Below, in pieces: positions 30,745 through 32,635 of a stretch of 32,635 nucleotides of DNA; position 1 is the stretch's first letter; each line of letters begins with the position of its first letter. The DNA is from Alphaproteobacteria bacterium. GTDB taxonomy: Bacteria; Pseudomonadota; Alphaproteobacteria; Micavibrionales; Micavibrionaceae. Made by a program: the position numbers and the translations under genes. The notes beneath the pieces are model-generated. The model was not told where the DNA came from. It saw only the letters and a list, made by a program, of their open reading frames with translations, and did not search any database. The stretch covers positions 1 through 32,635 of the forward strand of contig JANWLB010000064.1 in the NCBI GenBank assembly GCA_025451095.1, written 5' to 3'.

Positions 30745-31749
30745 CTAGATCAGCTTCTTCGCCGTCAGCTCATCCTTCAGATAGGCGTAATAAATAGGCG
30801 CGGCGATAAGCCCGGCCATGCCGAACATGGACTCCATCACCAGCATGGCCAGAAGAATCTCCCACGCGCGGGCGCGGATCTGCGTACCGATAATGTGGGC
30901 ATTGAAGAAATATTCCAGCTTGTGGACCAGGACGAGGAAGATTAGCGCGCTGACGGCGGCTGAGGGCGAAACGCTCAAGGCGATCAGGAAAATCACCGTG
31001 TTCGAGATCAGGTTTCCGACGATAGGCAGCATGCCTGCAACGAAGGTTACGGCGATCATGGTCTTGATCAGCGGCAGCGTGGTGCCGAGCAAGGGCATGA
31101 CGGCGACAAGATAAAATCCGGTCAGCGTCGTATTCAGGGCGGAAATGCGGATCTGGGAAAAGACGATGGCGCGAAAAGCGCGGCTTAAATACTGGATCCG
31201 TTCGTGCAGTTCATTGGCAAGAGGCCCCCCGATTTCCTGAAAAGCGGGGCGGATGGCGATCATGCCGCCGATGACCATGCCGATCACGATATGAATGAGC
31301 AGCCCGCCGATTTCCTTGCCGAAGACGCTGAAATGGCCGGCGTTGTGGCGCAGCCAGTCAGAAGTCATCTGCTGCCATTCCTCAATATTCGCGGGCAGAT
31401 GCGGCTGAATCCAGGCTGGCAAATAAATACGCCCCGACGCGACAATCTCCGCCATGCGCTGGAGCAGCACGACAAGGCTGTCCGGCCCTTCTGAAACGTA
31501 AGAAGCCGAAACAACGATCCCCATGGCAAAGACGGCAATCAGGATCAGCGCCACGATGGCCAGAAGTATGATTTTACCTGTGGCGGGAATGACTCCGACG
31601 CGCCCCAGCATGCGCGTACCAAACTCAACAAGGAAATAGACGAACAACCCACCCAGAAGCGCAGGCAGCAGACCAAGCGCCAGCGTGGCGACGAGGGCAA
31701 GTAAAGTCAGGCCCTGGGTGAAATAATAGGTTTTACTGGCTTCGGTCAT
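30745..31749 (-). CDS. AI-2E/PerM-family transporter
   Basis: The 334-residue protein has about eight hydrophobic helices and a periplasmic or cytoplasmic loop around residues 95-145. The C-terminal pattern fits the family: PLLGTTLPLIKTMIAVTFVAGMLPIVGNLISN, then LEYFFNAHIIGTQIRARAWEILLAML, then GLIAAPIYYAYLKDEL. Members have been linked to autoinducer-2 export, Na+/H+ exchange or unknown substrates, so no specific substrate is claimed. It stands alone: the DTW gene upstream on the same strand is 181 bases away. Confidence 0.88.
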   Translation of the reverse strand: MTEASKTYYFTQGLTLLALVATLALGLLPALLGGLFVYFLVEFGTRMLGRVGVIPATGKIILLAIVALILIAVFAMGIVVSASYVSEGPDSLVVLLQRMAEIVASGRIYLPAWIQPHLPANIEEWQQMTSDWLRHNAGHFSVFGKEIGGLLIHIVIGMVIGGMIAIRPAFQEIGGPLANELHERIQYLSRAFRAIVFSQIRISALNTTLTGFYLVAVMPLLGTTLPLIKTMIAVTFVAGMLPIVGNLISNTVIFLIALSVSPSAAVSALIFLVLVHKLEYFFNAHIIGTQIRARAWEILLAMLVMESMFGMAGLIAAPIYYAYLKDELTAKKLI

Positions 31750-31930
31750 AACGCATTGAAACTCATAAAAAACAGCCTAGAGTGTGCCCGACAGAGCCGC
31801 GGCGTTCAAGAGGCTTAAGGCGTATACTCTTGCATACGGCGTCTGACCGGCGGGCTATCTTCCATCGCTGCATCTCCCTTTTTTGTACCGAAGATGTCAC
31901 ATGCCTCATGGTCATTCTTATGTCAAAATT

Positions 31931-32587
31931 TTAGTTGGGCTTTTTTGTCCGGGCCTTGTCCAACAGCAGGCGGAAGGGCGCCAATATCTGGTCGGCCAGT
32001 GCCGGATCGCCGTCCAGGACCGCCAGCGTATAGGCCGCGGCCTCAATGGTGGAAACGCTTTCCGGGCGCGGCTCCTGCCGCAGATTGCCATACAGGGATG
32101 GGTGCGGCGGTTGCAGCACGAGCCGCCGGCACTTCAAAAGCCAGGCGTTACGCCACCACAATGCTTTGGATTGCTGCCAGTTCCCGTCAAGCAGGATAAT
32201 GCCTTCCAGATTTTTCAGGATATCCGCCTGCCCTTCCGCGACACCGCCCTTTTTCGTGACGGCCGTCAAGGGTGCCGGGGGCAATGGCGCGGCGGTTTTC
32301 GCCGTCCCCAGATAGAGAACACCCCAGCGTTTCGGGTCAGCCGTGCGGCCTATAATCCGGGACAGGCTGGGCCATGACAGGCCGGTTTTCAGCAGCGCGT
32401 TTTTCAACTGCAGCGTTGCCAGCTGCGCCGTTCCCAATGTGCGGTCCTGCTCCTGCGGGTGACGCAGGATAAGAACAAAGACCCGGTTATCAATCGGGGT
32501 TACTGCCGCGCAGACACACAGACGCGCAATTTTTTTGCATTGGGGACAGGTCTCTTCGGCGGCAGCGTTTTTCATGGGCGCCATCAT
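31931..32587 (-). CDS. DTW-domain tRNA-uridine aminocarboxypropyltransferase
   Basis: The 218-residue protein has a zinc-ribbon-like start with four cysteines (Cys14, Cys17, Cys24, Cys26 in CPQCKKIARLCVC), then the DTW domain: LILRHPQEQDRTLGTAQLA, LLDGNWQQSKAL (the D-x-x-W signature), and LRQEPRPESVSTIEAAAY. Such enzymes (TapT type) add a 3-amino-3-carboxypropyl group to uridine in tRNA (acp3U) using S-adenosylmethionine. The start is not certain: ATGs at 32587, 32584 and 32575 are possible and none has a clear Shine-Dalgarno. The 48 bases after it hold nothing recognisable. Confidence 0.88.
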   Translation of the reverse strand: MMAPMKNAAAEETCPQCKKIARLCVCAAVTPIDNRVFVLILRHPQEQDRTLGTAQLATLQLKNALLKTGLSWPSLSRIIGRTADPKRWGVLYLGTAKTAAPLPPAPLTAVTKKGGVAEGQADILKNLEGIILLDGNWQQSKALWWRNAWLLKCRRLVLQPPHPSLYGNLRQEPRPESVSTIEAAAYTLAVLDGDPALADQILAPFRLLLDKARTKKPN

Positions 32588-32635
32588 ACAGGTCTGCCGG
32601 CTTTTGGGGCTGTTTTTGTAGCGAAACCGCTTTTC

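Noticed and set aside
30733-30754. Imperfect palindrome with two TCTAGA copies between converging genes, as terminator
   Set aside because: AT-rich stem with a bulge and no T-run; the match is probably fortuitous.

Overview
The window looks like chromosomal DNA of an alphaproteobacterium. The evidence is the fused ispDF gene, the NtrY/NtrX two-component pair, the pairing of hfq with hflX, and the block rlpA-dacA-tmk-holB-metG-tatD-MBL, an order usual in that class. Genus cannot be fixed from the sequence alone. The moderately GC-rich coding style and small gene complement would fit a free-living or predatory lineage such as the Micavibrio/Rhodospirillales side, but that is a guess. Most genes are packed tightly, with many 4-base ATGA or GTGA overlaps.

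Layout. (1) 1-2203, minus strand: ispDF, pgpA and pncC (the last runs off the left edge) form a coupled operon. (2) 2327-10163, plus strand: ntrY, ntrX, murI, a HAD phosphatase, hfq, hflX and an inositol-monophosphatase-family gene, covering envelope or nitrogen/redox signalling, cell-wall precursor supply and RNA/ribosome regulation. (3) 10263-11744: a small membrane protein converges on a DUF3592-like gene and mazG (minus strand). (4) 11745-13861: an accessory-looking stretch with about 870 bp of non-coding or decayed DNA, an orphan intrinsic terminator, a broken minus-strand gene and a sensor histidine kinase split by a frameshift in a G run. (5) 13941-23096, minus strand: ydcF-mltB-rlpA, a hairpin, then dacA-tmk-holB-metG-tatD-MBL hydrolase, joining peptidoglycan processing with replication and translation housekeeping. 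(6) 23158-27850, plus strand: TPR lipoprotein-like/periplasmic protein, polyprenyl-phosphate glycosyltransferase, LABN-domain membrane protein and an ArnT-like transferase, probably a glycan or lipid A decoration module, followed by a DUF3095 cyclase-fold protein. (7) 27917-32587: tRNA-Ser(UGA), dusB, a strong-RBS 35-residue basic microprotein, three poorly characterised small genes, an AI-2E-family permease and a DTW-domain tRNA modification enzyme.

The most notable points are the frameshifted kinase with its slippage-prone G tract and 12-bp repeats, the compact GT2-LABN-ArnT module, the DUF3095 protein with both cyclase metal aspartates retained and a possible leaderless mRNA, the basic microprotein locus, and the separation of dusB from ntrYX with no ntrBC beside them. 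I see no CRISPR array, insertion sequence, prophage or rRNA operon. No database search or computation was run; family names rest on motifs I can read in the translations.
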